Assembly: GCA_011799875.1 (NCBI GenBank) | Contig: CM022298.1 | Location: 198,390,076-198,454,075, forward strand | Source of the DNA: Thinopyrum elongatum | Taxonomy: Eukaryota > Streptophyta > Magnoliopsida > Poales > Poaceae | Direction of reading: 5' to 3' | DNA: 64,000 nucleotides | Part shown: positions 10,682 to 21,829 of the stretch, one piece after another | Layout of the letters: each line of letters opens with the position of its first letter | How positions within the stretch are numbered: the first letter of the stretch is position 1 | The notes under the pieces: model-generated | Database searches by the model: none | Told to the model about the DNA's origin: nothing | The model's input: the letters and a program-made list of their open reading frames with translations, nothing else | Translations under genes and position numbers: made by a program

Positions 10682-12172
10682 TGATAACCCATAAGAATAG
10701 GGGATCGTTTGTAGACTTCTTCGATAAATAAGAGTGTCGAACCCAACGAGGAGCTAAAGGCAGAACAAATATTCCCTCAAGTTCTATCGACCATCGATAC
10801 AACTCTACGCAGACTTGACGTTTATTTTACCTAAAACAAGTATGAAACTATTTTGCGAGAATAAAACCATGAGTACTTTGCGAGAATAAAAACTACGAAT
10901 AAATTGCAAGGTAATAAAAGTGGATAGCTTTTGTCAACAAGAAAGTCATTTGTCCCTAGGCAATCAATAACAAGTACCGGTAATCATTCTTGCAATTTTA
11001 CATGAGGGAGAGGCATGAGCTAACATACTTTCTCTACTTGGATCATATGCACTTATGATTGGACCCTAGCAAGCATCCGAAACTACTAAAGATCATTAAG
11101 GTAGTGAAACCCAACCATAGCATTAAGTATCAAGTCCTCTTTATCCCATACGCAACAACCCACTTACTCGGGTTTAAGCTTCTGTCACTCTCGCAACCCA
11201 CCATAAGCAAATCATGAACATATTGCAACACCCTACAGCGGGGATCCCTCATGTTTGCACGAGACATAGGGCACCATAGGACAGCACCATAAATAAAATA
11301 TACAATCATACCAACCAAGATCACAATTAACCCATAGGACAAAATGAATCTACTCAAACATCATAGGATAGCCAAATATCATTGGGAAATAATATATGGA
11401 GTTGAGCACCATGTTTAAGTAGAGATTACAGTGGGGAGAAGAGGTGTTACACCACTGCATAGAGGGGGAGAAAGTTGGTGTAGACGGTAGCAAGATTGTT
11501 GATGTAAGTCGCCGTCACGATCCTAGCCCCAGCGGCACTCCGGCGCCACTGGGAGAGAGGGGGAGAGAGCCCCCCTCCTTCTTCTTCTTCCTTGGCCTCC
11601 CCCCAAGATGGGAGAAGATTTCCCCCTCTGGTCCATGGCCTCCATGATGGCCGAGGGGTGGGAGCCCCTCCGAGATTGGATCTCCCTCTTTGTTCTCTTC
11701 TATTTTGCGTTCCCCAGATCTGGCCCTTCACTGTTTCTTAAATTCCCGGAGATCCGTAACTCCGATTGCGCTGGAATTTTTACACGATTTTTTTCCATAA
11801 ATTATCTTTCTTGCACCATAAGAAGGGCCCCAACCGACGCTCGAGGAGGGCACAAGATACCTAGGCGTGCCAGGGGGTACCCGGCGCGCCCTGGTGGGTT
11901 GTGGTCACTATGGGCCCCCGTTTGCGTTGATTACAAGTCCCAAAAATCACATATATTCCAAAATAATTCTCCATAAATTTTTATCGTGTTTGGACTTTGT
12001 TTGATATGGATATTCTGCAAAACAAAAAAATGCAAAAAATACGAACTGGCACTAGGCACTGGATCAATAGGTTAGTCCAATAAATCACATAAAATGTTGC
12101 CAAAAGTATGTGAAAGTTGTATAATATTGGCATGAAACAATCAAAAATTATAGATACGACGGAGACGTATCA
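10682..12172 (-). repeat. Element A 5' LTR
   Basis: 1491 bp partner of 4699-6194. Open frames inside it repeat those of the other LTR with substitutions that look neutral, so no gene is called. Confidence 0.9.
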
Positions 12173-12790
12173 TGGCCCAAATCTACAGTGGGCCTCTAAT
12201 AGGCCGAATGTCAGACATGGCCGAATATGACCCAAATCCTTCACGGTCGTTTATGGGCCGAAAGTTTCAATGGCCAATAAATGGACCCAAATGTAGCAGG
12301 ACCTTTAACAGGCCGGAAACACATCGGGTCGTAATTCGGCCGAAATACTTAGCGGACTATTAACGGGCCAGAAGTGACCATGGGCCGCGATGATGACAAG
12401 TTTACAACGGGCTATTGACGGGCCGATTTGACACTAGCCGTACGGGCCTTAACTGTGAATGGGCCGTCTGCAACCAGGACGTTAATGGGCCAGCCCGCTA
12501 ATTTTGGCTGGGCCAACCTTTTTAACCTAAATGGGCCGCTATTGGGCCTTGCCACATGTCGACGTATCATAGGCGCCTCCTGTCCATTAGGCGGTTGACA
12601 TCTGTCCTTTTCGGGTGCTGACACGTGGTTGCTATAGCCAATGATAATTTTACACGTGGAAAATCCTCATTGGTCCCAGCTGTTAACGGGTTATCGGATC
12701 CAAACCGGAACCCGATAGCTTAACGGCGACCCGTTACGGTGGATGCCATGTGTCGGTTACCCTTGACGAAAGCACTTCTATGACACGCGA
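12173..12790 (+). repeat. CACTA subterminal GGCC-motif array, right block
   Basis: Continuation of the array broken by element A. The first five bases repeat the TSD TGGCC. GGCCGAAA, TGGGCC and GGGCCTT motifs recur up to about 12550, followed by a G+C-rich stretch with ACACGTGG words shared with CACTA 2. Confidence 0.7.
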
Positions 12791-12953
12791 TTTATCGTCA
12801 TGGAAGTGGACACTTCCGTGATGATAATTTTGGTAATGTCATGGAACACTTCTATGACAGTCATAAAATCATCATGGATGTACATGCATGACAGAAAACG
12901 TGACCTACTATGACAAACACGTATCATCACGGAAGTGTATTTTTTTTGTAGTG
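12791..12953 (+). repeat. CACTA 1 right terminal region with inverted repeat end
   Basis: The end reads TTTTTTTTGTAGTG, the reverse complement of the CACTA start. The preceding 150 bases are dense in short palindromes built on CACTTCC and CATGAC words and are nearly collinear with the reverse complement of 62004-62250. Confidence 0.85.
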
Positions 12954-15214
12954 CCTAGGTCCTTCATTGGAAAACTCTTGTTCAAATATTCCTTCATGTT
13001 TTCCAAAAGTTCTATATTGTTTCCAATCAGCAATATGTCATCCACATATAATATTAGAAATGCTATAGAGCTCCCACTCACTTTCTTGTAAATACAAGAT
13101 TCTCCAAAAACTTGTATAAACCCAAATGCTTTGATCACCTCATCAAAGCGAAGATTCCAACTCCGAGATGCTTGCACCAGTCCTAAATGGATTGCTGGAA
13201 TTTGCACACTTTGTCAGCATTCTCTGGATCGACAAAACCTTCCGGTTGCATCATATGCAACTCTTCCTTAAGAAAATCGTTAAGGAACGCTGTTTTGACA
13301 TCCATCTGCCAGATTTCATAATCGAAAAATGCAGCTATTGCTAACATGATTCTGACAGACTTAAGCATCGCTACGGGTGAGAATGTCTCATCGTAGTCAA
13401 CCCCTTGAACTTGTGAAAACCCCTTTGCCACAAGTCGAGCTTTATATACTGTAACCTTATCGTCCGCGTCCGTCTTCTTCTTGAAGATCCATTTATTCTG
13501 AATGGCCTTTCGCCCTTCAGGTAATACTTCCAAAGTCCATACTTTGTTTTCATACATGGATCCCATCTCAGATTTCATGGCCTCTAACCATTTGTCAAAA
13601 TCCGGGCCCACCATCGCTTCTCCATAGCTCGTAGGTTCACCGTTGTCCAACAACATGACCTCCAAGACAGGGTTACCATACCACTCAGGAGCTGTGCGTA
13701 CCCTTGTCGAGGTTTGATAGTAACTTGATCCGAAGCTTCATGATCATCATCATTAGCTTCCTCTTCAACTGACGTAGGTGCCACAGAAACATCTTTCTGT
13801 GATGTGCTACTCTCTGGTTAAAGTAAAGGTTCGACAACCACATCAAGTTCTATCTTCCTCCCACTCAATTCTTTCGAGAGAAACTCTTTCTCGAGAAAGG
13901 ACCCATTCTTAGCGACAAACACTTTGCCTTCGGATCTGAGATAGAAGGTATACCCAACCGTCTCTTTTGGGTATCATATGAAGATGCATTTGTCCGCGTT
14001 GGGTTCGAGCTTTTCTGGTTGAAGCCTTTTGACATAAGCATCACAGCCCCAAACCTTAAGAAACGACACCTTAGGTTTCTTGCCAAACCACAGTACATAC
14101 GGTGTCGTCTCCATGGACTTATATGGTGCCCTATTTAAAGTGAATGCAGCTGTCTCTAACGCATAACCCCAAAACGATAGTGGCAGATCGGCAAGAGACA
14201 TCATAGAACGCACCATATCCAATAAGGTACGATTACGATGTTCGGACACACCATTACGCTGTGGTGTTCTAGGTGGCGTCAACTGTGAAACAATTCCACA
14301 TTGTCTTAAGTGATTGCCAAACTCATAACTCAGATACTCTCCTCCTCGATCAGATCATAGGAATTTGATCTTTTTGTTACGATGATTCTCAACTTCACTC
14401 TGAAATTGCTTGAATTTTTCAAATGTCTCAGACTTATGCTTCATTAAGTAAATATACCCATATCTACTCAAGTCATCGGTGAAGGTGATAAAGTAACGAT
14501 ATCCACCGCGCACGTCAACGCTCATCGGACCACACACATCAGTATTTATGATTTCCAACAAGTCACTTGCCCGTTCCATTGTTCCGGAAAACGGGGGTTT
14601 GGTCATCTTGCCCATGAGGCATGGTTCGCATGTGTCAAGTGATTCAAAATCAAGCGACTCCAAAAGTCCATCAACATGGAGTTTCTTCATGCGTTTTACA
14701 CCAATATGACCTAAGCGGCAGTGCCACAAGAAAGTGGTACTATCATTATCAACTCTACATCTTTTGGCATCAATGTTATGAACATGTGTATCATCACTAT
14801 CGAGATTCAATAAGAATAAACCCCTCACAATGGGTGCATGACCATAAAAGATATTACCCATATAAATAGAACAACCATTATTCTCTGATTTAAATGAGTA
14901 ACCGTCTCACATTAAACAAGATCCAGATATAATGCTCATGCTTAACGCAGACACTAAATAACAATTATTCAGGTTCATCACTAATCCCGATGGTAATCGA
15001 AGAGCGAGCATGCCGACGGTGATCACATCAACCTTGGAACCATTTCCCATGCGCATCGTCACTTCGTCCTTCGCCAGCCTCCGTCTATTCCGTAGTTCCT
15101 GCTTTGAGTTGCAAATTTGAGCCACCGAACCGGTATCAAATACCTAGGCACTATAATGAGAGTTGGTAAGGTACACATCAATAACATGTTGTCGTGGTAT
15201 CACACGGCCACCTA
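12954..15214 (-). pseudogene. Element D: decayed Angela/BARE-like copia pol (protease, integrase, reverse transcriptase)
   Basis: The order on the minus strand is copia type. Protease: Val-Phe-Asp-Thr-Gly-Ser near 15130. Integrase: zinc region with His-Cys-Arg-Leu-Gly-His and Cys-Glu-Pro-Cys near 14640-14730, core motifs Asn-Thr-Asp-Val-Cys-Gly-Pro and Ser-Asp-Arg-Gly-Gly-Glu. Reverse transcriptase: Tyr-Val-Asp-Asp-Ile near 13040. The reading is broken by in-frame stops near 15149, 14355, 13971 and 13815 and by frameshifts near 13680 and 13200. Reverse transcriptase stops abruptly at 12953 where CACTA 1 is inserted, directly after Lys-Asp-Leu-Gly. RNase H and LTRs are not here. The right boundary is not sharp. 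Confidence 0.8.
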
Positions 15215-15308
15215 TGGGGCCATCGGCCCCTTGTGGTTCGGCAAGGGGGAAGAGCGCATTGCACAAAGAGCGGAAAGCACAGAGCAGCATGGCAACGATG
15301 ACACGGGC
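15215..15308. other. Unassigned junction between elements D and F
   Basis: About 95 bases, more G+C-rich than their surroundings, which I match neither to copia D nor to the LTR of F. They may be filler DNA from the event that truncated both elements. Confidence 0.4.
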
Positions 15309-16086
15309 AGTTTTGTTAGGGCTTGATCCCTAGTATCCACTATGTTCTGAGATTGATGTTGTTATGACTTTGCCATGCTTAATGCTTGTCACTAGGACCC
15401 GAGTGCCATGATTTCAAATCTGAACCGTTTATGGTTTCACCATTATATCTATGTTCTAGATCCAATCTTGCAAGTCATATTCACCTATTACGTGTTATGA
15501 TCCGTAAACCCCGGGGTGACAATAATCGGGATACTTTTCGGTGATGACCGTAGTTTGGGGAGTTCATATATTCACTATGTGTTAATGCTTTGTTCCGGTT
15601 CTCTATTAAAAGGAGGCCTTAATATCCCTTAGTTTCCGTATGGACCCCGCTGCCACTGGAAGGTAGGACAAAAGATGGCATGCAAGTTCTTTCCATAAGC
15701 ATGTAAGACTATTTATGGAATTCATGCCTACATTATATTTATGAACTGGAGCTAGTTTTGTATCACCCTAGGTTATGACTGTTATATGATGAATATCACC
15801 CAACGAACTCACCGATCCAATGCCTACGAATTTTCCACATATTGTTCTTGCTAAGTTATCATTGTTACCGTTACTGCTACTATTATCACTGCTATCAAAA
15901 CCATCATATTACTGTGCTACTGCTCACTTTGCTGTAGATATTTAATCTCCAGGTGTGGTTGAATTGACAATTCAACTGCTAATACTTACAAATATTCTTT
16001 CACTCCCCTTGTGTCGAATCTATAAATTTGGGTTGAATACTCTACCCTCGAAAACTATTGCGATCCCCTATACTTGTGGGTTATCA
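15309..16086 (+). repeat. Element F partial 5' LTR
   Basis: Matches the 3' two-thirds of the element B LTR (38234-39048), from AGTTTTGTTAGGG to GGGTTATCA. The U3 part with the promoter is missing. Confidence 0.85.
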
Positions 16087-16097
16087 AGACCTTTTTC

Positions 16098-16114
16098 TGG
16101 CGCCGTTGCCGGGG
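16098..16114 (+). promoter_or_regulatory. Element F primer-binding site, tRNA-Asp type
   Basis: TGGCGCCGTTGCCGGGG, an exact complement of the tRNA-Asp 3' end, 11 bases after the LTR. Confidence 0.85.
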
Positions 16115-16164
16115 TGCATAGCTATATTTGTTGAGTTACTTGGGATTATTATCTATTTATCACT

Positions 16165-16294
16165 ATGAAGAATCTGAAGGATACAAAGACTAAGATCTTT
16201 CCCTCTAAGACGAGGGGAGATAAGGAACTGCCATCTAGCTCTGCACTTGATTCTCCTTCTATTTTGAGTAGACTTGCGACACCACCACATGCTA
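16165..16294 (+). pseudogene. Element F gag, first part
   Basis: Starts Met-Lys-Asn-Leu-Lys-Asp, equivalent to the gag of element B at 39127. After 43 codons it is cut by element E, with TSD TGCTA at 16290-16294 and 21830-21834. Confidence 0.75.
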
Positions 16295-16684
16295 TGTCAG
16301 CATCCCAAGTAAGGCATCGAGCAAGAATGACCAGAGCAACACCAAGTCAACAGAGGATGAGAGCGATAGAAGAGCTGCAGCAACAGCCGGATCGGCCACG
16401 CCAGCTGGAAGGGACGACAAGTAGACCAATCAAGAAGGACGCGTCACCAGCAGGCCAGCGCGGATCAAGCAGCCCAACAGGAGATTCGCGGGTCCGGAGT
16501 GGGTGGGCACTACTTAAGATAGGGAACAAAAGAGAGATAACCATCCGGGCAAGGATCACGGACAAGGCACGGCACGGCATCTACTTTCCCCTTTCTTCTT
16601 CCTTTCCAAGTTGTAACTAAATCAGAGAGAGCTGGGTTGTATCTGTAAGAGAGAAATACAGTTCGTGAGAATCATAAGCTAATA
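16295..16684 (+). repeat. Element E 5' LTR
   Basis: Starts TGTCAGCATCCC. It ends CTAATA, where the 3' LTR keeps CTAACA, so the terminal CA has changed to TA. Confidence 0.85.
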
Positions 16685-16687
16685 TCG

Positions 16688-16697
16688 TGGTATCAGA
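16688..16697 (+). promoter_or_regulatory. Element E primer-binding site, initiator tRNA-Met type
   Basis: TGGTATCAGA three bases after the LTR, matching the 3' end of plant initiator tRNA-Met. Confidence 0.8.
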
Positions 16698-16787
16698 CAG
16701 CCAACCACCACCCTCCCCTGCCGCCGCACCATCGTCAAGCTGGACACGCGCCACCGGAAACAAGCTCGGGAGCACCTACTCGCCACC

Positions 16788-17947
16788 ATGGACCCGGAGC
16801 TCCGCGCCTACCTCGACAGACTTGACTCCAGCGCCAACGACCGCACCGCCGCGGCAGACGCCAAGTCCGACTCCATCCTGGAGTAGCTCGATGCGCAGAC
16901 CGTCCGGATCGACGCCCTCGCCGCCTGGAGGCCGGAACTTGAGGCAATATTCGCGAAGTTGGAGCTCTTTGTAGCGGCGCTCCAAGCCGCGTCTCCCTCG
17001 ACCTCCTCATCAGGTGGATCGCCGCCGCCTGCTACTCCTCTCACAGCCGTGCATGAGATCCCCAGGCAAACAGGCCACGGCACACCACTGCACTCCGGGG
17101 GATCTCCGAAAGTGACCCCCAAGTCACCGGTGGCTTCCCCGGTCACGGGTATGACCATGGTTCCCTCCCCAATTGCAACACCAATTCCTTCCCAGATCCT
17201 TTCTGCTTTGGGCCAAACCCCGCCGCCCATGACATTCCCCGTCTTCGCCGGCGAGAATCCACAGCTCTGGAAGACGCTCTCAGAGCAATACTTCCAGATG
17301 TTCAACGTGCACAAATCCTACTGGGTTCCCATGGTGATCCTGAACTTTTCAGGCCCAGCGGCGATTTGGCTGCAGTCAATGCAGCGTAAAATCACGGGAC
17401 TCAATTGGGAGTCCTTCACTTCCTTCCTATGCACCCTATTTGGTCATGATAAGCATCAACTCTTGATACGCCAGTTCTATGCTATCAAACAGACCAATTC
17501 TGTTGCTGACTTTATTGAGCGCTTTGAAACTCTGATGAATCACATGATTTCCTACTCTGAACTGACACACCCTTATTTTTTCCTTACATGCTTCATCGAG
17601 GGATTGCGCGCGGATATCCGCGCTGTGGTGCTCATTCAGAGGCCCCCGATCTGGATACAACATGTTCTCTGGCACTGTTGCAAGAGGAAGTGGCTGATGG
17701 TGAAGCTGCCCTATGTGCATCCTCTCACAGAGCACCAATCTCCCGTTTTCAACCATCCAGTACACCAGCGGCAGTCACTTTTTCCCGGCCAACAGCTCCA
17801 TCAATAACAGCTGAAGACAAGCGGGGAACAGAAGCAGCCAGAGCTTCTTTAGATAGCAGTAAAATTGCAGCACTCCGTACATTCAGAAGAGCGAGAGGGC
17901 TCTATTTCAAGTGTGGAGAACGGTAGGGGAAGGATCATACATGCCCC
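16788..17947 (+). pseudogene. Element E gag
   Basis: The start ATG at 16788 sits in a strong context (GCCACCATGG). The product has a helical N-terminus, a Pro/Ser/Thr-rich linker (about residues 60-140) and the gypsy gag core with Phe-Ala-Gly-Glu-Asn-Pro and Trp-Leu-Gln-Ser-Met. It ends in a zinc-knuckle remnant (Lys-Cys-Gly-Glu-Arg, stop, Gly-Lys-Asp-His-Thr-Cys). Breaks: TAG at 16884, a one-base shift in a run of five C near 17640, and TAG at 17924 inside the knuckle. Confidence 0.75.
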
Positions 17948-17950
17948 GCC

Positions 17951-20900
17951 ATGGTGCAAATGCATATCGTCAAAGAATTGTTAGCGTTGATGGGCACCGA
18001 GGACGATCTGTTGAGTGACAAGAAAATGGAGTTAGCTCAAGCAGAGGAGGACAACCTCTGTGTCCTCTCCATACATGCAGTTTTAGGATCAGAAGGCCCA
18101 GGAGTAATGCAACTGCATGCTTGGTTACAAGGCAAGGAGGTTTTACTGCTTGTAGACTCAGGAAGCACATCATCGTTTGTGGACCAACGTTTTGCTACTC
18201 GCCTAACCGGGGTCGCTCCTTTACCCAACCCTTGCAAGGTCAAGGTGGCTGATGGTGCTCTATTGATGTGTGACAGCTTCATTCCCAAGTGTCAGTGGAT
18301 GTATCAAGACCATGAATTCACCACCGACTTCAAGATAATCTCTCTGGGGGCATACGATGCAATCCTCGGTATGGACTGGCTCAAGAAGCATAGTCCAATG
18401 TTCATTGATTGGGATGCTCAACACTTGTCAGTTACCACAGAGGTAGGACCAATCGAATTACAAGCAGTGGCCAAGAATTTGCAGCAATGTTCAGTTATCT
18501 CTTCCCAAGAGCTACTCACTTTCTGTAAAAACGGAGCAGTGTCTTATGTGGTGCATATCAACACTGTACAAGATCAGGCTGTTGCTGACAACACAATACC
18601 AACTGATCTTCTCAGAGTACTGGAGCAGTACACGGATGTCTTTGAAGAACCTAAGCAGCTACCTCCCCGCCGTGCATGTGACCACAGGATTCCTCTCATG
18701 GAAGGTGCACAACCAGTTAATCTACGGCCGTACCGCCACAAGCCTGAGCTGAAAACTGAAATTGAAAGGCAAGTAAAAGAACTACTGGATGCTGGTGTTA
18801 TTCAGAAAAGTCACAGCCCGTTTTCATCACCTGTTCTGCTGGTGAAAAAGAAAGACGGCACTTGGCGCTTGTGCGTGGATTATCGTCACTTGAATGCGAT
18901 GATAGTGGTGCCCAAGTACCCAGTGCCAGTCATTGACGAGCTCCTGGATGAACTCGTTGGTGCAAAATGGTTCTCCAAGCTGGACCTTCGAGCAGGGTAT
19001 CACCAAATTCGCATGGCTGAGGGTGAGGAATACAAAACAGCTTTCACTACTCATTCCGGGCATTGGGAGTTCTTGGTGTTGTCTTTTGGATTGGCAGGGG
19101 GTCCAGCAACTTTCAATGGAGGCCTGAACACCACCCTTCATCCACTGAACTGTGTGTGTGTTCTGGTTTTCTTTGACGACATCCTAGTTTTCAGCAAAAC
19201 ATGGAAGGAACATGTTGAACATGTCAGGCAAGTGCTTCAGTTGCTTAGGAAAGATCAGTGGCGAGTGAAGCAATCCAAATGTGCTTTCAGTCAGCAACAA
19301 ATAGCTTACCTCGGACATGTTATCAATGCTGAGGGCGTTTCCACTGACCCCAGCAAGGTAGACACAATCAAGCAGTGGCCAACCCCCGGTCATGTGAAGG
19401 AAGTACGCAGTTTCCTAGGCTTGGCAGGTTACTATCGGAAGTTCGTGAAACACTTTGGCATCATAGCACGTCCCTTATTCCATCTGCTGAAAAAAGGGAA
19501 GCCATTTGTATGGACAGCTAAGACCCAAACAGCTTTCGATCTACTCAAACAAGGATTGGTTTCGGCTCCAGTGTTACAACTTCCCGATTTTAACAAGCAG
19601 TTCGTAATTGATACTGATGCTTGTGACTATGGAGTGGGTGCAGTACTGCAGCAAGAGGGACACCCAATTGCTTACATGAGCAAACCATTGGGCCCAAAGA
19701 ACAGAGGGCTGTCTACTTACGAAAAAGAATATCTAGCTATCTTAATGGCTGTGGAACAATGGCGCCCTTACCTGCACACTGACAAATTCCTGATTCGGAC
19801 AGATCAACGCAGTTTAGTCCATCTGGACGACCAGAGGCTGTCCACGGTGTGGCAACAGAAAGCCTTTACAAAACTGCTGGGTTTGCGCTACAAAATATGC
19901 TACCGACCGGGGACTACCAACAGTGCTGCTGATGCTTTATCTCGCCGAATCCACCCAGAGGAACACCTGACAGCAACCTCTGTTTGCCAACCAGCTTGGA
20001 TTGATGACATTCATGCCAGTTATGACTGCAATGACCAAGTTCAGAAAATCTGTGAGCAATTGCGCCGTCGTCCGTACCCAAAAGGCAGATTCACTTGGAC
20101 CAATGGCTTATTGTACTTCCGAGGCAGACTCTGGTTGGGGGGTTCCGCGGCCCTCCAACAGTGAGTTCTCAAGGCATTCCATGACAGTACAGTTGGGGGA
20201 CATTCCGGATTCCCTGTGACATATCACCGCTTGCGGCGCATCTTTGCTTGGCCTAAGATTAAGGACTGCATCCGAAATTATGTGCAGACCTGTTCTGTCT
20301 GCCAACAAGCCAAACCAGAGCGAGTCAAGTACCCGGGACTCCTTGAACCAATCCCTGTCCTCGAAGGAGCATGGCAAGTCATCACTATGGATTTCATCGA
20401 CGGCCTCCCGCAGTCTGGCAAATCAAACTGTATACTGGTGGTCGTGGATAAATTTACCCGTTATGCCCACTTCTTGCCATTGAACCATCCCTTTACAGCA
20501 GCAAAAGTGGCTCAGCTTTACTTGGATAATGTATACAAGTTGCACGGATTGCCCAAGGCTATAATCTCTGACAAAGACCCAATGTTTACTAGCAGATTCT
20601 GGCAGGAACTCTTTTGTGTGATTGGGACCGAGCTCAACATGAGTACACCATATCACCCGCAGACCGATGGTCAAACAGAGCGAATTAATCAATTCTTGGA
20701 GATTTTTCTTCGCTGCTTCATACATGCTTGTCCGGGTCGTTGGAGCCAGTACTTATCACTCGCAGAATTCTGGTACAATTCCAGCTATCATTCAGCCTTA
20801 AAGATGTCACCATTACAGGCACTTTACGGGCATGAACCACGACACTGGGGCATCGAAGCAGCATCTACATGCCAAGTACCAGCGCTGAAGGAGTGGCTCA

Positions 20901-21440
20901 AGGAACGACAGGTGATGCAACTTGTCCTAAAGCAGCACTTGCATAGATCCCGACACTTGATGAAGAACCAAGCTGACAAGAAACGCACGGAACGTGCGTT
21001 CAAGCCAGGTGATTCAGTTTTCATCAAACTGCAACCATATGTGCAGTCCTATGTGGCCAAACGGGCGAATCATAAGCTGGCATTCAAATACTTCGGACCC
21101 TTTCGAGTCAAAAGACTTGTCAATCCAGTGGCATATGAACTGGAGCTGCCAGCTGATTCCAAGATCCACCCTGTCTTTCATGTGTCTCAAATGAAGCAAG
21201 CGCTGAGCCCAGGTATGACTGCCTGTCCAGATTTACCAATTCCGTCTGATAGCACCTTGGTTCCAGTGGAGATTTTGAACAGCCGCAGTGTTGCACTCCC
21301 ACCGGCCGGCGCGAACAACTTCTGGTTCGTTGGTCCAACCCTGATGTCCTCGATGCTACATGGGAGGACACCCTGTCGCTCTGCCACCGATTCCCTCAAT
21401 TACCGGCTTGGGGGCAAGCCGCAAGTCAAGAAGGGGGGAT
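17951..21440 (+). pseudogene. Element E pol: protease, reverse transcriptase, RNase H, integrase, chromodomain remnant
   Basis: One frame, continuous with the second half of gag. Protease: Val-Asp-Ser-Gly-Ser near 18150. Reverse transcriptase: Val-Asp-Tyr-Arg-His-Leu-Asn near 18880 and Phe-Phe-Asp-Asp-Ile at 19170. RNase H: Asp-Thr-Asp-Ala-Cys near 19610. Integrase: His/His/Cys/Cys finger about 20175-20310, then Met-Asp-Phe-Ile-Asp-Gly, Ser-Asp-Lys-Asp and Asp-Gly-Gln-Thr-Glu-Arg as the catalytic triad. The only internal stop is TGA at 20162. After about 21300 the chromodomain residues (Arg-Trp-Ser-Asn, then Ala-Thr-Trp-Glu-Asp) continue in another frame, so this tail is lost by a frameshift. 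Confidence 0.85.
21431..21439 (+). promoter_or_regulatory. Element E polypurine tract
   Basis: AAGGGGGGA directly before the 3' LTR. Confidence 0.8.
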
Positions 21441-21829
21441 GTCAGCGTCCCAAGTAAGGCATCAAGCAAGAATGACCAGAGCAACACCATGTCAACAGAG
21501 GATGAGAGCGACAGAAGAGCTGCAACAACAGTCTGATCTGCCATGCCAGCTGGAAGGGACGACAAGTAGACCAATCAAGAAGGACGCGTCATCAGCAGGC
21601 CAGCGCGGATCAAGCAGCCCAACAGGAGATTCACGGGTCCGGAGTGGGTGAGCACTACTTAAGATAGGGAACGGAAGAGAGATAACCATCCGAGCAAGGA
21701 ACACGGACAAGGCACGGCACGGCATCTACTTTCCCCTTTCTTCTTCCTTTCCAAGTTGTAACTGAATCAGAGAGAGCTGGGTTGTATCTGTAAGAGAGAA
21801 ATACAGTTCATGAGAATCATAAGCTAACA
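21440..21829 (+). repeat. Element E 3' LTR
   Basis: Starts TGTCAGCGTCCC, ends CTAACA and is followed by the TSD TGCTA. Confidence 0.85.

Larger units (their letters stand above)
4699..12172 (-). mobile_element. LTR retrotransposon A, non-autonomous, Sabrina/WHAM-like (Athila-type ends)
   Basis: Two LTRs (4699-6194 and 10682-12172) are flanked by the exact 5-bp TSD TGGCC (4694-4698 and 12173-12177). On the minus strand the LTR starts TGATACGTCTC and ends GGGTTATCA. The primer site beside the 5' LTR fits tRNA-Asp, and a polypurine tract lies beside the 3' LTR. The 4.5 kb interior holds one long ORF (9220-10587) unlike gag or pol and no reverse transcriptase, integrase or protease, so the element must have been mobilised by another element's enzymes. 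In a sample of about 380 bases the two LTRs differ by roughly 5 percent by eye. The family name is from memory of Triticeae repeats and is tentative. Confidence 0.85.
1..12953 (+). mobile_element. CACTA DNA transposon 1, 3' part, interrupted by LTR element A
   Basis: The right terminus is the inverted form of CACTACAAAAAAAA, ending in GTAGTG at 12951-12953, as in En/Spm-type CACTA elements. Inside it lie palindrome-rich terminal DNA, then a GGCC-rich subterminal array (12173-12790 and 4135-4698), then a plus-strand multi-exon gene ending at 4050. Element A (4699-12172) is inserted in the subterminal array and is bracketed by the TSD TGGCC, so the two halves were once contiguous. The left terminus lies outside the window. 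Just beyond 12953 the sequence is copia reverse transcriptase on the minus strand, so the CACTA element inserted into an older copia. Its terminus is closely similar to that of CACTA 2 at 62004. Family name not assigned. Confidence 0.85.
16295..21829 (+). mobile_element. Element E: Reina-type chromovirus (Ty3/gypsy), complete but decayed
   Basis: Two 390-bp LTRs (16295-16684 and 21440-21829), exact TSD TGCTA, an initiator-Met primer site, a polypurine tract and gag-pol ending in a chromodomain-like stretch. Total 5535 bp, the small size typical of Reina elements. The LTRs differ at about 20 of 390 positions by eye, so the insertion is not recent. It lies inside the gag of F. Confidence 0.85.
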
